A stretch of DNA of 64,000 nt, from positions 35,994 to 99,993 of the forward strand of contig CANRIP010000004.1 of the NCBI GenBank assembly GCA_947630715.1. The letters run 5' to 3'. The notes under the pieces were generated by a model, which did no database searches, was not told where the DNA came from, and was given only the letters and a program-made list of their open reading frames with translations. This DNA is from an uncultured Acetatifactor sp. (GTDB taxonomy: Bacteria > Bacillota > Clostridia > Lachnospirales > Lachnospiraceae). This document shows, piece by piece, positions 18,353 through 27,925 of the stretch; the stretch's first letter is position 1; each line of letters starts with the position of its first letter. The position numbers were made by a program, and so were the translations under genes.

Positions 18353-18706
18353 ATGACGTTACGGGAATGCTATGAAAAACTGGGTGGAGATTTTGAGGGA
18401 ACGCTCGGGAGACTGAGCAGTGAAAAACTGGTACAAAGGTTTGTGTTAAAATTTCTGGCGGATGACAGCTTTACTCTCTTGGAAGAATCTATGGCGGTAG
18501 GCAATTACAGCGAAGCATTCCGGGCAGCTCATACTTTGAAGGGAGTAGGCTTAAACCTTGGTTTTACGAAATTGTACGTGGTCAGCGACGAGATGACGGA
18601 AGCCCTTCGGGCCGGTGAAAAACCGGAAAACGAGGAACTTCTGGAAAAGGTGAGAGAAGAGTATCACAAAACCATCGATGTGATTCAAGAGCTTCAGAAC
18701 AGTTGA
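18353..18706 (+). CDS. Stand-alone Hpt domain protein
   Basis: ATG at 18353 with SD CAAGGAGG; AFRAAHTLKGVGLNLGF phospho-His motif. Confidence 0.85.
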   Translation: MTLRECYEKLGGDFEGTLGRLSSEKLVQRFVLKFLADDSFTLLEESMAVGNYSEAFRAAHTLKGVGLNLGFTKLYVVSDEMTEALRAGEKPENEELLEKVREEYHKTIDVIQELQNS

Positions 18707-18727
18707 TCGGTCGTTTAAAGAGGGGCT

Positions 18728-20905
18728 ATGACTAAGGAAGAGCAGGAAAATTATCTTAAGTCCGGCTTTACGCTGGATCAGATCAACGAAATACAGGAGG
18801 GCCTCGAACTGGGACTGGATACCTCTGTGTATGCAAAAAAGGAGTTTTTTGCCATTCAGATGTATCAGATCCGTCTGGGTATGATGGAAAAACTGCCGGT
18901 GGAGGTTTATGCCTCAACGGCTTACGACTGGTTCCAGATGGAGGAGATCCGTCTGGGTCTGCAGGATGGGCTGGATATTTCCATTTACGCCAACCCGTCC
19001 ATTTCGTATGACAAAATGCGTCAGATCCGTCTGGGCTTAAAGAGCGGCGTGAACCTTGCCTCCTATGCAAAGCTGGATGCAGGCGTTCTCCGGGAGCTTC
19101 GCAAGGCGCTGCTGTCAAAGATCTATATTGTGGATTATATCCAGCAGGGTTATAACGCGGAGCAGCTAGAGCAGATCCGCATTGCCCTGGAAAAACATTT
19201 GAATATCGTGCCTTATCTGCACAAGGAATTCCGCGGCGTCTCCATCCATGAAATCTGCGAGGGACTGGAGAAGGGCCTTGACGTATCCTGTTATGCCAGG
19301 CTGGAATTCGGCTGGCGGCAGATGCGGGAAATCCGTCTGGGGATGGAAAACCGCGTGGACGTATCCTATTATGCCAATCCTCTCTATGACTGGCAGCAGA
19401 TGCAGGAAATCCGTCTGGGGATGGAGAACGGCATCGACATCAGCGAGTATTATTCTCTGATGTACACCGCCTCCGACATGCGCAGGATGCGTCTGGAGCA
19501 GCAGGCCAACTTGGAGACTCAGGGCTCGTCGGAGGAGCTGTCTCATTTTGAATCCTTTGAGGGCATTTCCGTTACCATCAGCAGCGACGAGCAGGAGGCT
19601 TTTATCTATGTGACGGACAGCGATAAGCTGACAAAGCCCCAGATCATGAAGGCGCTGGAGATGAGCGGCGTAAGGCGCGGCATTCTGGAGCCGGAGATCG
19701 GCAAGCTGCTGAGGGGCAAATTTAAGGATAAGACCCTGGTGGTGGCAAGGGGGAAACCCGCTACGGACGGTCCGGACGGCTGGTATGAGTATTTTTTCCG
19801 CACCCAGTTGGACAGACAGCCCAAGCTTCTGCCGGACGGTTCCGTGGACTTCTCGGAAATCCAGTGGTATGAATTTGTAAAGGAGGGGCAGCGCCTGGCG
19901 GTATACCATGACGCTGAAATGGGAAGCGGAGGCTTTACCGTCACAGGCAGGGTCCTGCCGCCCCGGAAGGGCCGTGAGCGCAGCATGCTCACCGGCAGGG
20001 GGTTCACTCTGCTGGAGGATCACAAAACCTATATCGCCAACACAAGCGGGCGGATCCTGCTGGAAGGCAACCGCATCGATATCGATAAAATGCTTACCAT
20101 AGAGGAAGTCAGTCTTGCCACCGGCAATGTCAACTTTGACGGCAACATCTATGTCAGCGGCAATGTGAGCGTGGGAGCGGTCATCCGCGCCACAGGCGAC
20201 GTGGTGGTAAACGGCTATGTGGAGTCGGGATCTATCGAAAGCACAGAGGGAAGCGTCTTTATTAAACAGGGTGTAAACGGGAACGGCGTGGGACGCATCA
20301 AGGCCGCTGTGGACGTCTCCGGCAAATTTTTTGAGTCCTGTCAGGTATACGCGGGCAACGAGATCCACGCCGGGTACTGCCTGACCTGCGACCTGCATTC
20401 GGAAAACAGGATCATTGTCAGCGGGCGGAACGGTCAACTGGCGGGCGGAACGGCATATGCGAAAAACGGGATCGATATGACGTATGCCGGCAACCGGGTT
20501 GGTCTGGCAACCTTGATCCGCCTGGGGATCAACGAGGAGATTTCCCAACAGCAGGACCAGGTGGAGGAAAGGCTGGCGGAGGCCAACAAACAGTTGGATA
20601 TCCTCCGAAACGCTTACGCGGACTTTCATGTGAAATATCCGCCTGAAGTGAGAAACACCATGGATATGTACCTGAAAATCGAAAGCGCCATTTTTACCAA
20701 GGAAAAAGAAGTGGATGCCCTTTTGCAGTACAAGGCGGATATGGAGAGCGGGATCAAGTCCGCCCGGGAGGCTCAGGCCGTGATCCATGACACTCTGTAC
20801 GAGGGAACCGTATTTGAGATCAACGGCAAACACTGGGAGGCAAAGCAGGCGCGGAACGTGAGGATAAAGCGGGTTGAAGGAAGAGTGGCTGTTTACAGAA
20901 ACTGA
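18728..20905 (+). CDS. FapA-like (DUF342) protein with N-terminal tandem repeats
   Basis: Central/C-terminal beta-helix (VNFDGNIYVSGNVSVGAVIRATGDVVVNGYVESGSIESTEGSVFIKQGVNG) and coiled coil typical of DUF342; N-terminal repeats of the form QMxxIRLGLxxGxDxSxYA. Confidence 0.85.
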   Translation: MTKEEQENYLKSGFTLDQINEIQEGLELGLDTSVYAKKEFFAIQMYQIRLGMMEKLPVEVYASTAYDWFQMEEIRLGLQDGLDISIYANPSISYDKMRQIRLGLKSGVNLASYAKLDAGVLRELRKALLSKIYIVDYIQQGYNAEQLEQIRIALEKHLNIVPYLHKEFRGVSIHEICEGLEKGLDVSCYARLEFGWRQMREIRLGMENRVDVSYYANPLYDWQQMQEIRLGMENGIDISEYYSLMYTASDMRRMRLEQQANLETQGSSEELSHFESFEGISVTISSDEQEAFIYVTDSDKLTKPQIMKALEMSGVRRGILEPEIGKLLRGKFKDKTLVVARGKPATDGPDGWYEYFFRTQLDRQPKLLPDGSVDFSEIQWYEFVKEGQRLAVYHDAEMGSGGFTVTGRVLPPRKGRERSMLTGRGFTLLEDHKTYIANTSGRILLEGNRIDIDKMLTIEEVSLATGNVNFDGNIYVSGNVSVGAVIRATGDVVVNGYVESGSIESTEGSVFIKQGVNGNGVGRIKAAVDVSGKFFESCQVYAGNEIHAGYCLTCDLHSENRIIVSGRNGQLAGGTAYAKNGIDMTYAGNRVGLATLIRLGINEEISQQQDQVEERLAEANKQLDILRNAYADFHVKYPPEVRNTMDMYLKIESAIFTKEKEVDALLQYKADMESGIKSAREAQAVIHDTLYEGTVFEINGKHWEAKQARNVRIKRVEGRVAVYRN

Positions 20906-20937
20906 TAACGGAAAGGAAAGCCACAGAGGAACAGGAT

Positions 20938-22044
20938 ATGCGCAGTAAAGTATTGATCGTTGACGACATGGAATTGAACCGGGAGATGCTGGCCGCTATT
21001 TTGGAGAAGGATTATCCCATTCTGGAGGCGGACAGCGGGAAAAAAGCCATTGCGATGATTCAGAAACATCAGGCGGAGATCGCCGTGGTGCTGCTGGATC
21101 TGATTATGCCTAACGTGGACGGTTTTGCCGTGCTGGAGGTCATGAAAAACCAGTCCTGGCTGAAGGATATTCCGGTGCTGGTGATCACGGCGGAGTCAAA
21201 GGCCGAGGTGGAGAGCAAGTGCTTTGAGATGGGCGTTTCCGATTTCATCAAAAAGCCTTTTGACAACGCCATTGTGCGGAACCGGGTCAGGAATATTGTG
21301 GATCTGTTCGGATATAAGAACCAGTTGGAAGAAAAAGTAGAAAAACAGACGGAGACGTTAAAAAAGCAGTATAAGCTCCTGGTGATGCAGGCGGAAAAGC
21401 TGAAGGAAAGCAAGACGAAAATCATCGATATTCTGGGTACCGTGGTAGAATGCCGGAACTTGGAAAGCGGAGAGCATATCAAGCGGGTCAAGGGGTTCAC
21501 CAGAATCCTTGCGCAGCAGATGATGAAGGATTATCCGGAGTACGGTTTGAATCAGGAAACCATCGAAGTGATCGTCTCCGCCAGCGCCCTGCACGATATC
21601 GGAAAGATAGCCATCCCGGACAGTATCCTGTTAAAGCCTGCGCGGCTCACAAAGGACGAGTATGAATACATGAAATCCCACACCACCAGAGGATGCGAGG
21701 TTCTGGATAATGTGGAAGACGTTTGGGATGAGACGTACAGCAAGATCAGTTATGAGATCTGCCGTCATCACCATGAAAGGTATGACGGGAAGGGGTATCC
21801 CGACGGGCTGGCGGGGGAAAAGATTCCCATTTCCGCCCAGTTGGTAGGCCTGGCGGACGCGTATGACGCGCTGGTCAGCGAGCGGGTGTACAAAAGCGCC
21901 TATTCCCCGGACGAAGCGTTTTACATGATCGTATCGGGAGAGTGCGGCGTTTTCTCGCCCAAGCTTCTGGAGTGTTTTAGAAGGACCAAGAAGGAATTTG
22001 AGGAGTTAAACCGGGCGCAGCAAAGAAAACAGCAGAACGGTTAA
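20938..22044 (+). CDS. Response regulator with HD-GYP output domain
   Basis: Receiver VLIVDDMELNREML..VVLLDLIMPNVDGF..KKPFDNAIV; HDIGKIAIPD and HHHERYDGKGYPDGL. Confidence 0.95.
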   Translation: MRSKVLIVDDMELNREMLAAILEKDYPILEADSGKKAIAMIQKHQAEIAVVLLDLIMPNVDGFAVLEVMKNQSWLKDIPVLVITAESKAEVESKCFEMGVSDFIKKPFDNAIVRNRVRNIVDLFGYKNQLEEKVEKQTETLKKQYKLLVMQAEKLKESKTKIIDILGTVVECRNLESGEHIKRVKGFTRILAQQMMKDYPEYGLNQETIEVIVSASALHDIGKIAIPDSILLKPARLTKDEYEYMKSHTTRGCEVLDNVEDVWDETYSKISYEICRHHHERYDGKGYPDGLAGEKIPISAQLVGLADAYDALVSERVYKSAYSPDEAFYMIVSGECGVFSPKLLECFRRTKKEFEELNRAQQRKQQNG

Positions 22045-22056
22045 GGGGGAGCGCGG

Positions 22057-22380
22057 TTGAAATTTCATGCGGAAAAGATTTCTTTGGAAGGCTTATGGGA
22101 CGCAATCAGCGGATATCAGGGAAAAAGTTTTCTGACAAAGAAGGGCCTGCCCTTTACCTACACCATCAAGGGCGGCGAGCTGTTTACGGACAGGCGGGAG
22201 AGATCCATCACAAGAAGTACCTTTGAGAAGGCATATGAAAAGCTGCGTCTGGACAGGGACGCGGAGAACGGGCCGGCAAAAATCGTGGGGCCCAAGACGC
22301 TGAACATGTACGGCGCGCCGTATATCTGGGCGGTCTTTACAGGAATCGGCTTGATTGAGGAAGAGACGAAAGGGGAATGA
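22057..22380 (+). CDS. Hypothetical protein (TTG start)
   Basis: TTG at 22057 with upstream AAGGGGGAG; compact ORF directly after the HD-GYP gene. Confidence 0.65.
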   Translation: MKFHAEKISLEGLWDAISGYQGKSFLTKKGLPFTYTIKGGELFTDRRERSITRSTFEKAYEKLRLDRDAENGPAKIVGPKTLNMYGAPYIWAVFTGIGLIEEETKGE

Positions 22381-22395
22381 AGGCGAAGGGGATAT

Positions 22396-22923
22396 TTATC
22401 CCTCCCGCAGAATCCCCTTTTCCTGAAGTTCCCCGCGGATCAGGTTTAAGATTTTTTCAGAGGGGGCGCAGATGGTGTGGTAATGGCAGCCCTCCGTAAG
22501 CTCCTTTAGATATTCCGGGTCGTTCTGTGACAATTTATGGCAGAATTCTGCGGCATCGTCGGCATCGTTGATCATCAGGTTGGCCCTGACCTGACCGTAA
22601 AGGGCGTGATCGATGAACACGTCCAGCATGGAGCCGCCGTACTCCACAACGGAAAGCATTTCCTCCAGAGCCTGTTCCTTGGTGTGTTGGACCGTGATCA
22701 CGGCGGTGCAGCCCTGTTGTTTCTCCTGGGGATGGAACAGAAGGTATCCCTTGTTGGTGGAAATGATATTGCGGTTTTCTGCGCGAAGCAGAGCGATGTC
22801 CTGTACGATGGCCTGACGGCTGACTCCAAACTGCCTTGCCAGCTCCGTACCGCTGACGGGGCCGGACTGTCTTTCCAGAAATACGATGATTGCCGTTCTG
22901 CGGGCGTTTCCGTCTAAATTCAT
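22396..22923 (-). CDS. HTH/3H-domain transcriptional repressor (NiaR/YrxA-like)
   Basis: HTH ELARQFGVSRQAIVQDIALLRAENRNIISTNKGYLL; 3H-domain histidines (DVFIDHALYGQVRANL, EGCHYHTICAPSE). Confidence 0.88.
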   Translation of the reverse strand: MNLDGNARRTAIIVFLERQSGPVSGTELARQFGVSRQAIVQDIALLRAENRNIISTNKGYLLFHPQEKQQGCTAVITVQHTKEQALEEMLSVVEYGGSMLDVFIDHALYGQVRANLMINDADDAAEFCHKLSQNDPEYLKELTEGCHYHTICAPSEKILNLIRGELQEKGILREG

Positions 22924-23112
22924 GTGTCCTCTTTTCTGCTGTATCCAAACAGCGGGCAAATCTTATATTACCCATTTCCCGCTTTTTTCATACCAGGCTG
23001 CAACAAGTGATTTGACGAAACAGAATCTGGTTTACGCATGGGAACCCGCTGAAACATGGTGGGAGCGGCAAACCGCCGGGAAACAGCCGGAAAGATGGAA
23101 AACTTTATCTAA

Positions 23113-23141
23113 TTGAAAAATGAGACGCAACGTGCTATCAT
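23113..23141 (+). promoter_or_regulatory. Sigma-70-type promoter upstream of mecA
   Basis: TTGAAA-N17-TATCAT. Confidence 0.55.
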
Positions 23142-23252
23142 AGGGATATATAAGAGAAACCATCCGGAAATGACAGGATACGGGCAAAGGGCCGGGAAAC
23201 CGTTTCAGCCGCCTGCATCCGCGGCCTGACAATCAAACGGGAGGGAACAGGC

Positions 23253-23948
23253 ATGAAAATAGAGCGTGTGGATGACAAAACGGTAAAGTGCTTTTTATCC
23301 AATGAGGAACTGGATGAGTATGACATTGATTATAAGGACTTTGTGCTGAGAAGCGATAAGGCGAAGGAAGTGGTGCAGGAGATTATCGTGCAGGCGGAGG
23401 AAGCGGTGGGTTACAAGCCGCCCAGATATTCCTTCGACTTACAGATCATGATGCTGCCGGATCAGGGACTGCTTTTGACGTTTTCGGAGCGGGAGCCGGA
23501 GAGCGATCCCCTGATCGAATGCCTGAAGGAAATGAAAAAGGTGCTGCTGAAAGCCAGGGAGAAGGTGGGGCTGCCGGCTCCCCAGGCCAGCGGAGAGCAG
23601 CCCGGGCCGGTTCCTGGGGCGGAGCAGCCCGTTCCCCAGACGCCGCCTGCTCCTGTTTCCAAGCCGGAATTTGCCGTCTTCGCTTTTGCGTCCGTGAGGG
23701 ATGTGATCAGCTACGCCCAGGCCCTGCCCGGCAACCTCAGGATCGACAGCGCGCTGTATGAAATGGACGATACCTTTTATCTCTGTCTGGGAAAGGGCCG
23801 GGCTTCTTACGAAAGGTACAGCAGGGCCTGTATCCAGGCTCTGGAGTTTGGAGCGCTGTACGGCGCGGAGGAACAGTTACTGCTCCGGCTGGAGGAACAC
23901 GGCGCATGCTTGATTCAGGCAAAGGCGGTTAAAAAGCTGAAGGGCTGA
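23253..23948 (+). CDS. mecA: Adaptor protein MecA
   Basis: MKIERVDDKTVKCFLSNEELDEYDIDYKDFVLRSDKAKEVVQEII; Pro-rich linker; conserved C-terminal domain. Confidence 0.92.
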   Translation: MKIERVDDKTVKCFLSNEELDEYDIDYKDFVLRSDKAKEVVQEIIVQAEEAVGYKPPRYSFDLQIMMLPDQGLLLTFSEREPESDPLIECLKEMKKVLLKAREKVGLPAPQASGEQPGPVPGAEQPVPQTPPAPVSKPEFAVFAFASVRDVISYAQALPGNLRIDSALYEMDDTFYLCLGKGRASYERYSRACIQALEFGALYGAEEQLLLRLEEHGACLIQAKAVKKLKG

Positions 23949-24012
23949 AGATACATATGTCTTTGAATATCCCCGGTTCCCCGGAAACGAAATCTGACGC
24001 GGGTGACGGAAA

Positions 24013-25548
24013 ATGGAAAAAAAGGAAAAGGATCGGATTTATCTTGCCATCGATTTAAAATCCTTTTACGCTTCGGTGGAGTGCGTGGAGAGAAAGCTGG
24101 ATCCTCTGACCACCAATCTGGTGGTGGCGGATGTGGAACGGACGGAGAAAACCATATGCCTGGCGGTTTCTCCGGCTCTGAAGGACTACGGGATACCGGG
24201 CAGAGCCCGTCTTTTTGAGGTTGTTCAGAAGGTGGAGCAGATCAATGCGGGACGCCGGCGAAGGGCCGCGGGGCATCGGTTTACCGGCACTTCCGTGAAC
24301 GATACGGAGTTGAAGGAAAATCCTTCCCTGGCGCTGGACTATATCGCCGCCAGGCCCCGCATGGCCTTTTATATGCAGTACAGCACCCGAATCTATCAGA
24401 TTTATCTGCGTTTTGTGGCGCCGGAGGATATCCATGTGTACTCTATCGACGAGGTCTTTGTGGACGTGACGGAGTATCTGGCGGTGTATGGCCTGACCGC
24501 CCGTGAGCTGGCCATGAAAATGATCCGGGAAGTGCATCGGGAGACGGGGATTACCGCTGCCGCAGGGGTGGGTACCAACCTGTATCTGTGTAAGATTGCC
24601 ATGGATATTGTGGCCAAGCATATCCCGGCGGACCAGGACGGCGTTCGGATCGCCGAGCTGGACGAGATCAGTTATCGGAGACTTTTGTGGAACCACCGGC
24701 CTCTCACCGATTTTTGGCGGGTGGGGCAGGGGTACGCCCGCAAGCTGGAGGAAAACGGCCTGTTCACCATGGGGGATGTGGCCAGATGCTCCCTGGGGAA
24801 AGAGACGGATTATTATAACGAGGATCTGCTGTACCGGCTGTTTGGGGTCAACGCGGAGCTTTTGATCGACCACGCCTGGGGCTGGGAGCCCTGTACCATA
24901 GCGGATATCAAGGCCTATCGGCCGGAGAGCAACAGCATCAGCTCAGGGCAGGTGCTGTCCCGTCCATATGGCTTTGACAAGGCAAAGCTGGTCGTGAAGG
25001 AAATGACGGATCTGCTGGCGCTGGATCTGGTGGACAAAGGGCTGGTGACGGATCAGATGGTCCTTTCGGTGGGGTATGACGTGGAATGCCTGACGAACCC
25101 CGAGATTCGGCAGAAATACCACGGCCCTGTGACCACGGACCATTACGGCAGGCAGGTTCCAAAATCCGCCCATGGCTCCGTGAATCTGGAAAAGCCCACG
25201 TCTTCCACCCGTTTGATCATGGAGGCTGTAACGCAGTTGTATGACAGGATTGTGGATGCAGATCTTCTGGTGCGCAGGATGTATGTGGTGGCAAACCATG
25301 TGGTAAGCGAGGCGGAAGGAAAACGCAGGGAGGAACCGGAACAGTTGGAGCTGTTTGTGGATTATGAAACTCTGCAAAGGGAAAACGAGAAACAGGAGGA
25401 AGCTCTGGATCGGGAGAGGCGGGTACAACAGGCGGTTCTGGAGGTGAAAAAGAAGTACGGGAAAAACGCCATCCTGAAGGGGATGAATCTGGAGGAAGGC
25501 GGTACGGCCATGGAAAGGAACCGGCAGATCGGCGGGCACAGGGCGTAA
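24013..25548 (+). CDS. Y-family DNA polymerase (UvrX/UmuC-like)
   Basis: YLAIDLKSFYASVECVERKLDPLTTNLVVAD, YSIDEVFVDVTEYL, GITAAAGVGTNLYLCKIAMDIVAKH. Confidence 0.92.
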   Translation: MEKKEKDRIYLAIDLKSFYASVECVERKLDPLTTNLVVADVERTEKTICLAVSPALKDYGIPGRARLFEVVQKVEQINAGRRRRAAGHRFTGTSVNDTELKENPSLALDYIAARPRMAFYMQYSTRIYQIYLRFVAPEDIHVYSIDEVFVDVTEYLAVYGLTARELAMKMIREVHRETGITAAAGVGTNLYLCKIAMDIVAKHIPADQDGVRIAELDEISYRRLLWNHRPLTDFWRVGQGYARKLEENGLFTMGDVARCSLGKETDYYNEDLLYRLFGVNAELLIDHAWGWEPCTIADIKAYRPESNSISSGQVLSRPYGFDKAKLVVKEMTDLLALDLVDKGLVTDQMVLSVGYDVECLTNPEIRQKYHGPVTTDHYGRQVPKSAHGSVNLEKPTSSTRLIMEAVTQLYDRIVDADLLVRRMYVVANHVVSEAEGKRREEPEQLELFVDYETLQRENEKQEEALDRERRVQQAVLEVKKKYGKNAILKGMNLEEGGTAMERNRQIGGHRA

Positions 25549-25549
25549 C

Positions 25550-25978
25550 ATGGAAACCAGCGGAAACCATCACCAATATGACGATATCATCCATCTGCCT
25601 CACCATCAGTCCTCCCTGCGGCCCCATATGCCCCTGAGGGACCGTGCGGCCCAGTTTTCCCCTTTTGCCGCCCTGACCGGGTATGACCAGGCTGTGGAGG
25701 AAACGGCGCGGCTGACGGACGAGCGGCACAATCTGGGCGAGGACGCCAGGGACGCGCTGGATGAAAAGCTGGGACGTCTGCTGCGGGCGGGCGGCGGCCA
25801 GCAGGTCAGCATCACATACTTTGAACCGGATATGAGAAAGAAGGGCGGCGCGTATCAAACCGTCCATGGCAATCTGAAAACCTATGACAATCTGGAGCGG
25901 GCGGTGGTTCTGGAGGACGGAACCAGGATCCCGGCAGACAGTATTCTGGATCTGGAAAGCGACGCCTTTTCCTGCTAA
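25550..25978 (+). CDS. YolD-like family protein
   Basis: HMPLRDRAAQFSPFAALTGYDQAVEETARLTDER is typical of YolD-like partners of Y-family polymerases; 1-bp gap to the polymerase gene. Confidence 0.8.
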   Translation: METSGNHHQYDDIIHLPHHQSSLRPHMPLRDRAAQFSPFAALTGYDQAVEETARLTDERHNLGEDARDALDEKLGRLLRAGGGQQVSITYFEPDMRKKGGAYQTVHGNLKTYDNLERAVVLEDGTRIPADSILDLESDAFSC

Positions 25979-26014
25979 AAATGCGCTTTTTAGGCGTGGA
26001 TATGCGGAAATATC

Positions 26015-26044
26015 TTGACAAATCCCGGGTGTTTACACTAAAAT
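26015..26044 (+). promoter_or_regulatory. Sigma-70-type promoter for the proS leader
   Basis: TTGACA-N18-TAAAAT. Confidence 0.5.
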
Positions 26045-26074
26045 CTCCTTATACAAGCAAAACAGATATCCTGG

Positions 26075-26345
26075 ATGAAAAAATGACGTAGAAGGGGATC
26101 AGTACGGATGCGGAAGCATTGCAGAGAGAGGACGGGGCAGAAACGCAGACAGCGCTTTTGCGGCTGAAAGGTCCTTATGCCAAAGCTCCGGAACCTGCTC
26201 CGGAGTCCTGTGCGAGCCGGCGGTAAAACCGGGTAAGCACGGCGTAAACCGGCGTTAACGGTTCTAAGAGCGGGCGCAGTATGCGTCAAACAGGGTGGTA
26301 CCGCCGGGTTTTCGGTCCCTTTGGGATTGGAGGCCCGGCGTTTTT
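26075..26345 (+). promoter_or_regulatory. T-box riboswitch leader upstream of prolyl-tRNA synthetase
   Basis: Canonical AGGGTGGTACCGCC at 26292-26304; AGTA element near 26111-26120; CCGCCGGG...CCCGGCG terminator stem followed by TTTTT (about 26301-26345). 5' boundary is approximate. Confidence 0.9.
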
Positions 26346-26393
26346 GCGCGTCAGGGAAATTGTATGGCCGATCACGGCAGAAAAGAGGTTATC

Positions 26394-27857
26394 ATGGCAG
26401 AAAAAAAGGTGGAAGGCGCGAAGGTGAAACTGGATAATCTGGTGCAGCAGATTACGCCTATGGATGTGGATTTCGCCCAGTGGTACACGGACGTTGTGAG
26501 GAAGGCGGAGCTGGTCGGGTATACCTCCGTGAAGGGATGTATGGTGATGAAACCGGCCGGTTTTGCCATATGGGAGCTGATCCGGAACCAGTTGGATGAA
26601 AGGTTCAAGGAAACGGGAGTGCAGAACGTTTATCTGCCTATGTTTATCCCGGAATCCCTGCTTCAGAAGGAAAAGGATCATGTGGAGGGGTTTGCTCCCG
26701 AAGTGGCCTGGGTGACGCACGGCGGACTGGCGCCGCTTCCGGAAAGGCTCTGCGTCCGGCCTACCTCCGAGACCCTGTTTTGCGATTTTTATAAAAACGA
26801 CATCCATTCCTACCGGGATCTTCCCAGGGTATATAATCAGTGGTGCTCCGTGGTGCGGTGGGAAAAGGAAACCAGGCCGTTTCTGCGCTCCAGGGAATTT
26901 CTCTGGCAGGAGGGGCATACCGCTCATGCCACCGCCCAAGAGGCGGAGGAACGCACCATTCAGATGCTGAATCTTTATGCGGATTTTTTGGAGGAAGTGC
27001 TGGCAATCCCGGTGATCAGAGGCCGCAAGACCGAGCGGGAAAAATTTGCGGGGGCCATGTCCACTTATACCATCGAGGCCTTAATGCACGACGGCAAGGC
27101 GTTGCAGTCCGGCACCAGCCATAATTTCGGGGACGGGTTTGCCAGGGCCTTTGACATTAAATTTGCCGACAAGGATAACACTCTGAAGTATGTTTACCAG
27201 ACCTCCTGGGGAATGACCACCCGGCTGATCGGCGCGATTATCATGGTTCACGGGGACAACGAAGGGCTGGTGCTGCCTCCGAAGGCGGCTCCCGTTCAGG
27301 TGTGCGTGATTCCCATCCGGCAGCAGAATCCGGGCATACTGGACAAGGCCTACGAAATCCGGGATCGTTTGCAGAAGGTTTGCAGAGTGAAGGTGGATGA
27401 CACGGACAAGACTCCGGGATGGAAATTTGCGGAGGCGGAAATGAGAGGATACCCTCTGCGGGTGGAGATCGGCCCCAAGGATCTGGAGGCGGGAAAGTGT
27501 GTGCTTTGCCGCAGAGATACCAGGGAAAAAACGGAAGTGTCCCTGGACGAGCTGGAGAGCAGGGTGACGGAGCTTTTGGACAGGATTCAGAAACAGATGC
27601 TGGAGAGGGCGAGAGCCCACAGGGACAGCCACACCTATTGCGCCGTGAATATGGAGGAATTGGAAACCATCTTTGCGGAAAAGGCGGGCTTTGTGAAAGC
27701 CATGTGGTGCGGAGATGCGGCGTGTGAGGAACAGATCAAGGAGAAGCTCAGCGTCACCAGCCGCTGCATCCCCTTCCAGCAGGAGCATATCGCCGATACC
27801 TGCGTCTGCTGCGGAAAACCTGCGAAAACGATGGTTTACTGGGGAAAGGCGTACTGA
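26394..27857 (+). CDS. proS: Prolyl-tRNA synthetase, archaeal/eukaryotic-like type
   Basis: Class II motifs ([42 protein letters not shown]-like); C-terminal Cys-rich [19 protein letters not shown]. Confidence 0.95.
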   Translation: MAEKKVEGAKVKLDNLVQQITPMDVDFAQWYTDVVRKAELVGYTSVKGCMVMKPAGFAIWELIRNQLDERFKETGVQNVYLPMFIPESLLQKEKDHVEGFAPEVAWVTHGGLAPLPERLCVRPTSETLFCDFYKNDIHSYRDLPRVYNQWCSVVRWEKETRPFLRSREFLWQEGHTAHATAQEAEERTIQMLNLYADFLEEVLAIPVIRGRKTEREKFAGAMSTYTIEALMHDGKALQSGTSHNFGDGFARAFDIKFADKDNTLKYVYQTSWGMTTRLIGAIIMVHGDNEGLVLPPKAAPVQVCVIPIRQQNPGILDKAYEIRDRLQKVCRVKVDDTDKTPGWKFAEAEMRGYPLRVEIGPKDLEAGKCVLCRRDTREKTEVSLDELESRVTELLDRIQKQMLERARAHRDSHTYCAVNMEELETIFAEKAGFVKAMWCGDAACEEQIKEKLSVTSRCIPFQQEHIADTCVCCGKPAKTMVYWGKAY

Positions 27858-27925
27858 TTGCGGGCCGGCTTTGGGCCGGCCGCCCTTTGTGCCAAAATCG
27901 CCCCGGTGGGTAAAAGGAATCGTTT

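Noticed and set aside
22886-23116. ORF of 76 aa between the NiaR-like gene and mecA
   Set aside because: No SD, no family resemblance, overlaps the 5' end of the NiaR-like gene; looks like an intergenic chance ORF.
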